From assembly GCA_002412495.1 (NCBI GenBank), contig DHVE01000101.1, positions 12,527 through 76,526 of the forward strand: a stretch of 64,000 nucleotides of DNA. The letters run 5' to 3'. This stretch comes from Betaproteobacteria bacterium UBA5216. Its GTDB lineage: Bacteria; Pseudomonadota; Gammaproteobacteria; Burkholderiales; SG8-41. Under the pieces are notes generated by a model, which had not been told where the DNA came from, searched no databases, and was given only the letters and a program-made list of their open reading frames with translations. Position numbers and translations under genes: made by a program. Every line of letters starts with the position of its first letter. The first letter of the stretch is position 1. Positions 17,256-25,203 of the stretch are shown in pieces.

Positions 17256-17917
17256 AGCAGATATCGAAAAGCGCAGGATCGTTGGCGAGGATAACGTGCG
17301 TGCTGTTTGCGCTATTGACTATGGCTGTCACAGCCGCGCGCGCTGACACCTATGAAGACATGATCAAGGCGGTGCGCATGAACTACGGCAACGACGTGGT
17401 CGCGTTGTTGAAGAAAGGTGTCGATGTGAACACCGCCACCAAGGAAGGCGAGACGCTGCTTATGCTGGCGTCGAAAGAAGGCCACGTGAACATCGTGAAA
17501 ACGCTGATTTCCGCCAAGGCAAGGGTCGCGGCGCGCAACGCATATGGTGAAACGGCATTGATGCTCGCGGCGTTGCGGGGCCACATCGAAATCGTCAAAT
17601 TGCTGATGGCGGAAGGCGCGGCCATCGATCATGAAGGATGGACGCCGTTGATGTACGCCACCGCTAAAAATAACCTGGACATCATGAAGCTGCTGCTCGC
17701 CAAGGGGGCAAAGGTGGACGCCGTGGCGCAGAACGGCACTACCGCGCTGATGATGGCCGCGCGCGAGGGCCAGTTGCCGGCGCTCCTGTTGCTGATGGAG
17801 AACGGCGCGAATGTGAGCTACAAATCGGCGGATGGCTATAGTGCGCTGGGCATTGCGAAACAGCGCGAGCAGACTGAAATAGCCCGCATTCTGATCAAGG
17901 CCGGCGCGAAAGAATAG
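17252..17917 (+). CDS. Exported ankyrin-repeat protein
   Basis: 221 aa. A signal peptide (basic start, hydrophobic CVLFALLTMAVTA, cleavage near AARA-D at about residue 31) leads into five to six ankyrin repeats of about 33 residues each (GETLLMLASKEGHVNIVKTL, GETALMLAALRGHIEIVKLL, GWTPLMYATAKNNLDIMKLL, GTTALMMAAREGQLPALLLL). Such repeats bind proteins; the periplasmic partner is unknown. Coupled to tatD by ATGA, so it is the last gene of the long operon. Ankyrin genes in this position are, to my knowledge, common in betaproteobacteria. Confidence 0.85.
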   Translation: MKQISKSAGSLARITCVLFALLTMAVTAARADTYEDMIKAVRMNYGNDVVALLKKGVDVNTATKEGETLLMLASKEGHVNIVKTLISAKARVAARNAYGETALMLAALRGHIEIVKLLMAEGAAIDHEGWTPLMYATAKNNLDIMKLLLAKGAKVDAVAQNGTTALMMAAREGQLPALLLLMENGANVSYKSADGYSALGIAKQREQTEIARILIKAGAKE

Positions 17918-17966
17918 TTTCCTCCAGTGGGGTGTTCGACACATTGTCCGGCCAAGGTGGTTTGCG

Positions 17967-17984
17967 CTAAGCCTCTGTTTTTGA
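17967..17984 (-). repeat. Dispersed 18-bp motif before the cupin-rubredoxin gene
   Basis: Plus strand CTAAG-N4-TGTTTTTGA; two mismatches from the consensus. It stands in a 176-bp A/T-rich gap 110 bp before the next start codon and just after the ankyrin gene. Confidence 0.5.
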
Positions 17985-18093
17985 AATAAATTTTCATTAT
18001 ATGGACTGAGCGGCGCAGAACGAAACGCGGCTTTCCATGCGGCGTCCGTCGCGAGTAGAATCCGTCTATTACACCGCTTCGAGGAACCGAAAA

Positions 18094-19017
18094 ATGCCCC
18101 AAATCGCATCGTACGACGACGTTAAAGCTGACAAGAAAGTGCGCGATATACCGAACGGCGGCAAAGCCTGGCGCACCGGATTCATTACGCCGCCCGCAGG
18201 CGTGGTGGATCACCCGGTGGCGTTTTTGGCCGAAGGCACGCCGCATCGCGTGATACACCCGCACTTTCATGAAGTTGATCAGTTTCAGGTCATTGTCAGT
18301 GGTGGCGGCGTGATCGGCAAACATCCGTTGTCCCTGAATGCGGTACATTTTTCGCGCGCGCATACCCCGTACGGCCCGCTCACGGGCGACGAGCGGGGCG
18401 TGGGATTTCTGACGCTGCGTGCGCACTGGGATCCGGGCGCGCAGTACATCCCGGCCGCCAAGGACAAACTGGTGGCGGTGCCCAATCGCAAACCATGGCA
18501 AGTCACCGAGGCGCCGAATTTCGATGGCGATGCCGCCGTTAATATCCGTCCGTTCAAAGAAATCAAGGATGAACGCGGACTGGCCGCATATTCGCTGAAA
18601 CTCGCGCCGGGCGCGCAAACGGCCGGGCCGGATGCATCGAAAGGTAATGGCCAGTACATTGTCGTGACCAAGGGCAGTCTGAATTATCAGGGCAAGGAGT
18701 ACAAGGCGATTTCCATCGGCTTTACCAAGCCCGACGAAGGCTATTTTCCCATTGTCGCGGGGCCCGAAGGCGTGGAAGCGCTGGTGCTGAATTTTCCGCG
18801 CCTGGAAACCGCGAAGGCATTCGTACCCGAAGTTTCCAAGCCCAAGGAATTTCGTGTCTGGCAGTGCTTGTTGTGCTCGTTTTCTTATGACGAAGCGAAG
18901 GGCATGCCGAACGACGGTATCGCCGCCGGCACACGTTGGGAAGACGTGCCCGAAGACTGGATCTGCCCGGATTGCGGCACCACCAAAGGGGATTTTGAGA
19001 TGGTGGTGGTGGCGTAA
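18094..19017 (+). CDS. Cupin protein with C-terminal rubredoxin domain
   Basis: 307 aa, soluble. The first cupin motif is visible as HPHFHEVDQFQVIVSGGG (about residues 54-72) and a second cupin-like half lies near 170-250. The last 45 residues form a complete rubredoxin: WQCLLCSFSYDEAKG, then WEDVPEDWICPDCGTTKGDF, with two C-x2-C iron knuckles and the conserved aromatic and Pro residues. Bacterial 3-hydroxyanthranilate dioxygenases carry a smaller rubredoxin-like iron site on a cupin, so an iron oxygenase with built-in electron transfer is a reasonable inference, but substrate is unknown. GAGGAA precedes the ATG. Stands alone: a terminator follows and the next gene is convergent. Confidence 0.82.
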   Translation: MPQIASYDDVKADKKVRDIPNGGKAWRTGFITPPAGVVDHPVAFLAEGTPHRVIHPHFHEVDQFQVIVSGGGVIGKHPLSLNAVHFSRAHTPYGPLTGDERGVGFLTLRAHWDPGAQYIPAAKDKLVAVPNRKPWQVTEAPNFDGDAAVNIRPFKEIKDERGLAAYSLKLAPGAQTAGPDASKGNGQYIVVTKGSLNYQGKEYKAISIGFTKPDEGYFPIVAGPEGVEALVLNFPRLETAKAFVPEVSKPKEFRVWQCLLCSFSYDEAKGMPNDGIAAGTRWEDVPEDWICPDCGTTKGDFEMVVVA

Positions 19018-19047
19018 GCTTCAGGTAGCCGCTGTTTTTGCTAGCCC

Positions 19048-19078
19048 AAGGGCCGCGTGATGCGGCCCTTTGTTTTTT
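19048..19078 (+). terminator. Rho-independent terminator after the cupin-rubredoxin gene
   Basis: Perfect 9-bp stem AAGGGCCGC / GCGGCCCTT around a GTGAT loop, followed by TGTTTTTT. Placed 30 nt after the stop codon and before the convergent MmgE/PrpD gene; the A residues at its 5' side would also allow some activity in the other direction. Confidence 0.88.
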
Positions 19079-19098
19079 GGGATGTCGTTTTCCGCAGG

Positions 19099-20472
19099 CT
19101 ACGGTGCGCCGAGGCGCGTAGCGTCCAGCAACGGCGCAATCGATTTTTGATTTTCCAGATTCGCAACCAGCGTCACCAATTGCGCGCGCGCCGACGCACT
19201 GAGCACGTCGCTGGTCAGCCCGGCTAATTTTACCAACGCCTGTTCCCACCCGGTATCCGCCGCGTCATCCGCCAGACTGCGGCGCTGTTCGGCAACCACG
19301 GTATTGCCGTTTTTCAGCGTGGCGGTAATGCGGCAACAACGCGTTTCGGGCGCGAGGTCCGCGAACTCATCGGGCATTTCAAGCTTGCATTTTTGCATCA
19401 GCGCCAGTACGTCGCCGTCTTTGAAGCGCCCGGTGTCCATCATTTTCGGTGTGATAGTGCCGTCGATCAAGGCCATGGCGACAGTGCAGGGTAGCGAGTG
19501 ATCCGCTGTTTCACGGGTTTCCGGCTTCCAGATTTCGGGCAGATCCATCCATCGCGCGAACGCCTGCCGTATGGACTCAATCTTGAGCGAGGCGATGTCG
19601 GTAACCTTAATCATCGTACGCAACTTCTGCGCGGTAAACACAGGCACCTGGCAATTAAAGCGCGTGGGGAATGACTTGATCATCGTCTGCTGCACGGCGA
19701 ACGTATGATCGGCAAACTGCGTTGGCATGGGTACGGTAAAGGTCTTGCCGTCCATCAACTGATTCCAGAATCCGTATTTGCCTTCGAACACGCCGTCGGG
19801 GCCGGTCATTCCTTCACGAGCCATGCAGGCCGCGTTAACACCGGCGCGCGCACCTTGCGGTCCGGCCATGCCTTTCCACATCGATAACGTACCGGTGCGG
19901 GTTTGATTGAGTGCGATGTTGGGTACCAGCGCCAGTGAAATCGCGTGCGCCATCTTCCCGGGCGGCAATCCCAGCAGCCGCGCGCAGCCCAGCGCGGCGC
20001 CGAGCGCGACCACTGGCGTCTGATCCCAGCCGTGGTGATTGTAGGGCACCACTTCGACAAAACGGCATTGCACTTCGTAAATGATCGCCAACGCCAGCAG
20101 AAAATCCCTGCCGCTCAAGTTTTCGGCTTCGGCCACGGCAAGAATGGCTGGCAACGCATCGGCGGGATGACTGACCGCCGAAATGACGTAGCTGTCGCTC
20201 ATGTCGAGGTTGCGCACCATCGCCGAATTCACGAAGGCCGCCATGTCCGGCGTGGTGTTGGCGAGCGAACCGAAAATACGTGCCGACGGCCCACTGGCCA
20301 CTGGCTGGGCAAGTTTGCGCGCGATGCGCACGGGTTCCAGTTCATAGGCGGCGAGACTCACCGCAATGGTGCTGAGTATGCGGGCCTTCGCGGCTTCGAG
20401 TGCTTTTGCGTTCAGATCTTCAAAGCGCAGATGACTGGCAAAGGCAATGAGGGCTTGTGTGGTGATGTCCAT
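19099..20472 (-). CDS. MmgE/PrpD family protein (first of three)
   Basis: 457 aa. This family includes 2-methylcitrate dehydratase (PrpD), cis-aconitate decarboxylase and iminodisuccinate epimerase; all act on small di- or tricarboxylates. Family blocks seen: SHPADALPAILAVAEAENLS, HAISLALVPNIALNQTRTG, LSMWKGMAGPQGARAGVNAA, GKYGFWNQL, and RETADHSLPCTVAMALIDG near the C-terminus. The specific substrate cannot be read. It lies downstream of a Bug receptor on the same strand (57 bp apart), suggesting uptake and conversion of the same carboxylate. A degenerate copy of the A/T-rich motif lies just before its start. Confidence 0.88.
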   Translation of the reverse strand: MDITTQALIAFASHLRFEDLNAKALEAAKARILSTIAVSLAAYELEPVRIARKLAQPVASGPSARIFGSLANTTPDMAAFVNSAMVRNLDMSDSYVISAVSHPADALPAILAVAEAENLSGRDFLLALAIIYEVQCRFVEVVPYNHHGWDQTPVVALGAALGCARLLGLPPGKMAHAISLALVPNIALNQTRTGTLSMWKGMAGPQGARAGVNAACMAREGMTGPDGVFEGKYGFWNQLMDGKTFTVPMPTQFADHTFAVQQTMIKSFPTRFNCQVPVFTAQKLRTMIKVTDIASLKIESIRQAFARWMDLPEIWKPETRETADHSLPCTVAMALIDGTITPKMMDTGRFKDGDVLALMQKCKLEMPDEFADLAPETRCCRITATLKNGNTVVAEQRRSLADDAADTGWEQALVKLAGLTSDVLSASARAQLVTLVANLENQKSIAPLLDATRLGAP

Positions 20473-20483
20473 GAAGTGTTATC

Positions 20484-20501
20484 GCAATTTGTTGTTTTTA
20501 A
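20484..20501 (-). repeat. Degenerate copy of the dispersed motif before MmgE/PrpD
   Basis: In gene orientation the 9-mer TTAAAAACA is exact, but the second half reads ATTGC instead of CTTAT. It ends 12 nt before the minus-strand ATG. Confidence 0.3.
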
Positions 20502-20529
20502 GAAATAATTTTTGTCGTTCGTGTCGGGA

Positions 20530-21510
20530 TCAATCCGCTTTTAATCCCGCCACCTTGACGGCGCTTGCATACTTGTTGAACTCCGTTCTTAAAAGTGCGG
20601 CAAATTCATCAGCGCTGCCGCCCACCGGGTCGGCCCCTTGCGCTTCGAATTGTTGTTTGAGATCCGCGCCGCGTACCACGCTCACCATCGCCTGATTCAT
20701 GCGCGCCACCATCGGCTGTGGCGTTTTCGCGGGCGCCAGCAATCCGACCCAGGTGCTGATTTCATAGCCGGGCACGCCGGATTCGCTGATGGTGGGGACA
20801 TTCGGCAATTGCGGCGACCGTTTGGCGCTGGCGATGCCCAGCAGGCGCAGGCGTTCGGCCTTGATGTGCTGAAGCACCGGCGGAATGGTGCTGAAGGTCA
20901 GCGCGACATGTCCGCCGAGCACATCGGTGAGTCCTTGTGGCGAACCTTTGTAGGGTACGTGCGTGATGTTCACGCCAGCCAGGCTCTTGAAGAGTTCCAT
21001 CGCCAGATGAATCACGCTGCCGTTGCCCGCCGATGCGTAGTCGAGTTTTCCGGGCTGCGCCTTGGCGAATGCGACCAGTTCACCGACGCTCTTGTAGGCG
21101 CGCGACGGATGCGTCACCAGCAGCGAATGCCCGACAGAAATCAGGCCCGCGGGCGTGAAATCGTTGAACGGGTGATACGACTGCTTTTGCAGATGCGGCA
21201 GAATCACCAGCGGGCTCGGATTGCTGACGAAGAATGTGTAACCATCCTCCGGCGACTTGGCGGCCAGTTCCGTGCCGATAAGTCCGCCCGCGCCGCCGCG
21301 ATTGTCGATCACCAGCGGTTGCCCAAGCAAGCCCGACATGCCCGGCGCGATCATGCGCGCCACCAGATCGGGCGCGCCACCGGCGGGGACGGCGATAATC
21401 AGGCGCACGGGTTTGACCGGGTAGGGTGGCGCGGCGGTGGGCTGTTGCTGCGCGGCGACCAGTGGTGGCAACCATGAGAGCAAGGCAATGGTGTATCGAT
21501 TAATCAGCAT
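20530..21510 (-). CDS. Bug-family (TctC-like) solute-binding protein
   Basis: 326 aa periplasmic receptor of the tripartite tricarboxylate transporter class. Signal peptide with cleavage near VAAQQQ, then the hallmark segments YPVKPVRLIIAVPAGGAPDLVAR, DNRGGAGGLIGTELAAKSPEDGYT and THVPYKGSPQGLTDVLGG, which line the carboxylate pocket in known Bug structures. The ligand is not predictable. No TctA/TctB adjoins it. Divergent from another Bug gene across a 170-bp gap, and upstream of the MmgE/PrpD gene on its own strand. Confidence 0.9.
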   Translation of the reverse strand: MLINRYTIALLSWLPPLVAAQQQPTAAPPYPVKPVRLIIAVPAGGAPDLVARMIAPGMSGLLGQPLVIDNRGGAGGLIGTELAAKSPEDGYTFFVSNPSPLVILPHLQKQSYHPFNDFTPAGLISVGHSLLVTHPSRAYKSVGELVAFAKAQPGKLDYASAGNGSVIHLAMELFKSLAGVNITHVPYKGSPQGLTDVLGGHVALTFSTIPPVLQHIKAERLRLLGIASAKRSPQLPNVPTISESGVPGYEISTWVGLLAPAKTPQPMVARMNQAMVSVVRGADLKQQFEAQGADPVGGSADEFAALLRTEFNKYASAVKVAGLKAD

Positions 21511-21684
21511 AAGAGCGGGGAGTTTTTACAAGGTCGGCTCATCCAAACGCCCGGCGCTGCCGTCGGGAGGCGCTGTCGGACCCCAGCGCGTTCAATCGCG
21601 ATTCTCGCACGGATTTCATACGATTCGCAGTTCATATTGCGATGTGATGAGTGGCAAAGTGATGCCGCGCGTGATGTAATGTCC

Positions 21685-22743
21685 ATGGAAAAACGCATCA
21701 CGACGACGAGTATGAGCGACGACAACCGGATCATTCACCAATTAGAGAAACGCACCGCGCGCGGTGGTGCATCCTGGGCGCATGTCGCCGCGTATTCGCT
21801 GGCGTGTGCCGCGTTATGCGGCACCGCGAATGCGCAGACCACCGCGCCTGCTTACCCGGTGAAACCGGTACGCATGATCAATCCGTTCAGTCCGGGTGGG
21901 TCGCTTGATCTGGTGGCGCGGCTGCTGGCGAAATCGCTCACGGGTGATCTCGGGCAGCAATTTATCGTCGAAAATCGTCCGGGCGCGGGCGGCAGCATCG
22001 GCATTGAACTGGTGGCGAAGTCGCCCGCCGATGGTTATACGTTGTTGATTGTTCAGAGCAGCATCGCGATCAACCCGTCGTTGCAGCGCAAGGTACCGTA
22101 TGACCCGGTGAGGGATTTCGAGCCGGTGGCGAAGGTGGCCTCTTACATGTTTTTTGCGGTGGCGCATCCGTCGCTGCCGGTGCGCTCGATCAAGGAACTG
22201 ATCGCGCTGGCGAAAGCGCGGCCGGGGCAAATCAATTACGCCTCCGTGGGCGTGGGCAGCGGCACGCACCTCGCGCCGGAGTTGTTCGGCCACATGGCCG
22301 GGTTGAAGATGACGCACATCCCGTACAAGGGCACGGGGCAGGTGATGCCCGATTTGCTCGGCGGACAGGTCGCCCTTACTTTCGGCAGCACCAGCGTTGT
22401 GCCGCATGTGAAATCCGGCAAGCTGATTGCATTGGGCGTCACGGGCGCGAAACGTGCGGCGGTGCTGCCGGCGGTGCCGACGATTGCGGAATCCGGTTTG
22501 CCGGGTTATGAAGTGACGGCATGGAATGCGCTGTTCGCACCCGCCGGCACGCCGCAGGCCATCGTGAACCGGCTCAACGAACTGACGCGCAAAAGCATCG
22601 GACTGACGGAAGCGAAATCAGTAATGGATGCGCAAGGGCTGGATGCGGACACCAGTTCGCCGGCAGAACTGGGCAACCTCGTCAAAGCCGAACTGGCGAA
22701 GTGGGCGAAGGTCATCAAAATCGCGGGCATCAAACCGGAGTAA
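21685..22743 (+). CDS. Bug-family solute-binding protein, divergent copy
   Basis: About 352 aa with an unusually long N-terminal region before the hydrophobic core (AAYSLACAALCGTANAQ, cleavage near about residue 50). Start is uncertain: ATGs at 21679, 21685 and 21712 are all in frame and none has a convincing Shine-Dalgarno; the last would give a more normal signal peptide. PVKPVRMINPFSPGGSLDLVAR, ENRPGAGGSIGIELVAKSPADGYT and THIPYKGTGQVMPDLLGG are intact. Followed after 8 nt by an MmgE/PrpD gene, mirroring the divergent pair. Confidence 0.88.
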   Translation: MEKRITTTSMSDDNRIIHQLEKRTARGGASWAHVAAYSLACAALCGTANAQTTAPAYPVKPVRMINPFSPGGSLDLVARLLAKSLTGDLGQQFIVENRPGAGGSIGIELVAKSPADGYTLLIVQSSIAINPSLQRKVPYDPVRDFEPVAKVASYMFFAVAHPSLPVRSIKELIALAKARPGQINYASVGVGSGTHLAPELFGHMAGLKMTHIPYKGTGQVMPDLLGGQVALTFGSTSVVPHVKSGKLIALGVTGAKRAAVLPAVPTIAESGLPGYEVTAWNALFAPAGTPQAIVNRLNELTRKSIGLTEAKSVMDAQGLDADTSSPAELGNLVKAELAKWAKVIKIAGIKPE

Positions 22744-22751
22744 AAGCTGCC

Positions 22752-24134
22752 ATGGATACCGTTATAAATAATCATGTAAAAACAACTACTTATGACAAAA
22801 CCACCGAGCGGCTGGTGGCGTTTGCCGAGCGTGCATCGTATGACACGCTGACGCCGGAGGTGGTGCATGCGGTGAAGCTGCGCGTGATCGACACCTTCGG
22901 CAGCGCGCTGGGTGTGTTCGACAATCCCACCAGCGTGATGGCGCGCAAGGTCGCGGAGCGCAGCCACGGTGACATGCCCGCAACCGTGTGGGGCAGCACG
23001 ATCAAAACCACGCCCGAAAACGCGGCGTTCGCCAACGGCGTGATGACGCGCCTGCTCGACATCAGCGACACCTATCTCGGCAAGAGCCGCGGGCATCCCA
23101 GCGATATGAACGCGGGCATCATCGCGGTGGCGGAGAGCATACACGCCGACGGCAAATCGTTGATCAACGCGATCACGCTCGCGTACGATGTGTATTGCAG
23201 TTTTTGCGACGCGATCGATGTCAACGCCAAGGGTTGGGATCAGCCGGTGTATGGCGTGCTGGGTTGCGTGCTGGGCGTGGGCAAGCTGCTGAAGCTGAAC
23301 CACGATCAAATGGCGAACGCGGTGTCGCTCGCGCTGGCGCCCAACATGGCGCTGGCGCAGGCGCGGCGCGGGCACTTGTCGAATTGGAAGGGCTGCGCAG
23401 GGGCGAACGCTTCGCGCAACGCGGTGTTTGCCGCGCTGCTCGCACAGGATGGTTTCACCGGGCCGCAAGCGGTGTTCGAGGGCGACGGCGGTTTGTGGCA
23501 GGTGATCGGGCAGCACGACTGGCCGTTGCCGGAAACAAAACATCTGATTACCGAAACGCATCTGAAGTGCCTGCCGATTTGTTATCACGGGCAGGCGTCG
23601 GTATTCGCGGCGCTGGAGTTGCGCGGGCAATTTGCGCTGGAGGATATCGACGAAATCATGGTCGATACCTATGGCGCGTCGTTGATGATGATGGGCAATG
23701 AACCCTCGCGCTGGGCGCCCGCCACGCGCGAGACCGCCGATCACAGCATGCCGTACGTGGTGGCCAGCGCGCTGATGGATGGCGCGGTGACCGATGCGTC
23801 TTTTTCGGACGCGCGCCTCGCGGATCGCGCCCTGAACGCGCTAATGGCGAAGGTTAAAGTGCGGCGTGATGAACGGCTAAACGCGGCCTATCCCGAGGGC
23901 GCGCCGGGGCGCGTGACGGTGCGCACCCGGTCCGGCACGACGCATGCCAAGGAAGTGATTTATCCGCTGGGGCATTACAAGAACCCGCTGAACGATAAAC
24001 AAGTGGCGGACAAGTTTCACGAGATGACGGCCGCGCGCTTGCCGGAGGCGAGTCGCAAAGCATCGCTGGATATGCTGGGGCAACTGGAGCGGATTGCGGA
24101 TGTGGCAACCGTGATTCAAAAACTGTCTGTTTAA
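22752..24134 (+). CDS. MmgE/PrpD family protein (second of three)
   Basis: 460 aa. Same fold as the first copy but clearly diverged: RGHPSDMNAGIIAVAESIHA, NAVSLALAPNMALAQARRG, SNWKGCAGANASRNAVFAAL, and RETADHSMPYVVASALMDG. The histidine and lysine-rich LPICYHGQASVFAAL block corresponds to the PrpD active-site region. It begins 8 nt after the Bug stop and is followed within 12 nt by the MaoC-like pair, so it belongs to a catabolic operon with them. A copy of the dispersed motif lies inside its first 14 codons. Confidence 0.87.
   Translation: MDTVINNHVKTTTYDKTTERLVAFAERASYDTLTPEVVHAVKLRVIDTFGSALGVFDNPTSVMARKVAERSHGDMPATVWGSTIKTTPENAAFANGVMTRLLDISDTYLGKSRGHPSDMNAGIIAVAESIHADGKSLINAITLAYDVYCSFCDAIDVNAKGWDQPVYGVLGCVLGVGKLLKLNHDQMANAVSLALAPNMALAQARRGHLSNWKGCAGANASRNAVFAALLAQDGFTGPQAVFEGDGGLWQVIGQHDWPLPETKHLITETHLKCLPICYHGQASVFAALELRGQFALEDIDEIMVDTYGASLMMMGNEPSRWAPATRETADHSMPYVVASALMDGAVTDASFSDARLADRALNALMAKVKVRRDERLNAAYPEGAPGRVTVRTRSGTTHAKEVIYPLGHYKNPLNDKQVADKFHEMTAARLPEASRKASLDMLGQLERIADVATVIQKLSV
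22776..22793 (+). repeat. Dispersed 18-bp motif inside the start of the second MmgE/PrpD gene
   Basis: GTAAAAACA-N4-CTTAT, one mismatch. It falls in codons 9-14 of the gene, in an A/T-rich stretch that contrasts with the rest of the coding sequence. Confidence 0.6.
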
Positions 24135-24146
24135 AGGGCAACAGCC

Positions 24147-24608
24147 GTGATCGAATTCAAAGAAATAAGTTATGAAGTGGTAACGGTGGGCGAGGAATTC
24201 ATGTCCGATGATTTCCTCATCAAGCCCGAGGATGTCGAAACGTTTGCGTTCGCGGTGGACGACCATGATCCGTGGTATTTCGGCGACGAACCGACACCGT
24301 TCGGCGGCAAGATCACGCATCCGGTGTTGCTCGGCAATCAGGCGCTGTTCATGCGCCACGGCAAGTACATCGTGCCGGCGGGCTTGCACGCGAAGATGCA
24401 ATACGAGTTTATCGCGCCGATACGCGTGGGCATGCGCGTGCGCACGCGCGGCAAGCTGATCGACAAATACGAAAAGCGCGGCCGTCACTACATGGTCACC
24501 GAATTTGCCACGCGCGACGAAGAAACCGGTAAGGTGCTGGTGCGCGGCCAGTTCACGCAAATGCTGTTCCCGAAATCAGGAGTGCACGAAGATGCCCGCA
24601 AGCAGTAG
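24147..24608 (+). CDS. MaoC-like (hot-dog) dehydratase, N-type
   Basis: 153 aa, single hot-dog domain. AVDDHDPWYFGDEPTPFGG and THPVLLGNQALFM resemble the N-terminal half of two-domain enoyl-CoA hydratase 2 proteins, and YEFIAPIRVGMRVRTRGKL is the usual second strand pair. The next gene encodes a second hot-dog protein overlapping by 17 nt, so the two are probably subunits of a heteromeric hydratase acting on an acyl-CoA. Substrate unknown; the neighbouring acyl-CoA synthetase suggests a CoA thioester. Confidence 0.8.
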   Translation: MIEFKEISYEVVTVGEEFMSDDFLIKPEDVETFAFAVDDHDPWYFGDEPTPFGGKITHPVLLGNQALFMRHGKYIVPAGLHAKMQYEFIAPIRVGMRVRTRGKLIDKYEKRGRHYMVTEFATRDEETGKVLVRGQFTQMLFPKSGVHEDARKQ

Positions 24609-25026
24609 TCAAAAAATTGTAATGGAGGTGGGCAGTGAGTTGCCGGCCTTGAAGAAGACCATTACCCAACGCCAGATCGATTGTTACTCCGGCGTGCGCC
24701 CTAAATCGATACACACCGATGTGGAATGGGCCAAGGCCAAGGGTTTTCCGGCGCCACTGGCGCAGGCGTTGATGTCCACCGCTTATGTGTCGCAGATGAT
24801 GGTGACTTGGCTGGGCGCCGGGTTCATTCGCGGTGGAAAAATTTCCGCTTCGTTCATCAAGCCGGTGATTGTCGGGGATACGCTGACGGCGCGCGCGGTG
24901 ATCAAGAGTCGGGAGGAAGAGAATGGTCGTCCGCGCGTCACCGTTGAGTGCTGGTGCGAAAATCAGCACGGTGTGAAAACACTGGTGGGCTCAGCGAGCG
25001 GGTTTGCCGATCAGCTGCGCACTTGA
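24592..25026 (+). CDS. MaoC-like (hot-dog) dehydratase, C-type
   Basis: 144 aa. The hydratase-2 region reads YSGVRPKSIHTDVEWAKAKG: the His of the His-Asp pair is kept, but the usual Gly-Asp before it is Gly-Val and the Asn-Pro is lost, so catalysis may depend on the partner subunit or be altered. GKISASFIKPVIVGDTLTA and the C-terminal ASGFADQL are standard. Start MPASSSQKIV overlaps the previous gene; an alternative Met (MEVGSELP) is 30 nt later. Last gene before a REP-like palindrome. Confidence 0.78.
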   Translation: MPASSSQKIVMEVGSELPALKKTITQRQIDCYSGVRPKSIHTDVEWAKAKGFPAPLAQALMSTAYVSQMMVTWLGAGFIRGGKISASFIKPVIVGDTLTARAVIKSREEENGRPRVTVECWCENQHGVKTLVGSASGFADQLRT

Positions 25027-25070
25027 TCCTCGGCGTTTTTTCCTCATTTCAAAACAGCATGTAAAACAAA

Positions 25071-25164
25071 CCCTGTCATTCCGGCGGAAGCGGGATTTCA
25101 TACGTTGTCTCAAGGGGCACGTGTGTGATGGGTTCCCGCCTGCGCGGGAACGCCAGTGACAGGG
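25071..25164. repeat. REP-like palindromic repeat
   Basis: Outer inverted repeat CCCTGTCA / TGACAGGG and inner hairpin GTTCCCGC / GCGGGAAC (25132-25151). This is the widespread proteobacterial type of intergenic palindrome built on GTCATTCC...GGGAAC. It separates the MaoC pair from the acyl-CoA synthetase. The inner hairpin recurs near 43.94 kb. Confidence 0.75.
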
Positions 25165-25203
25165 TAACCTTATATTCATCCCGAACGCTGACAAAACAAC
25201 AAT

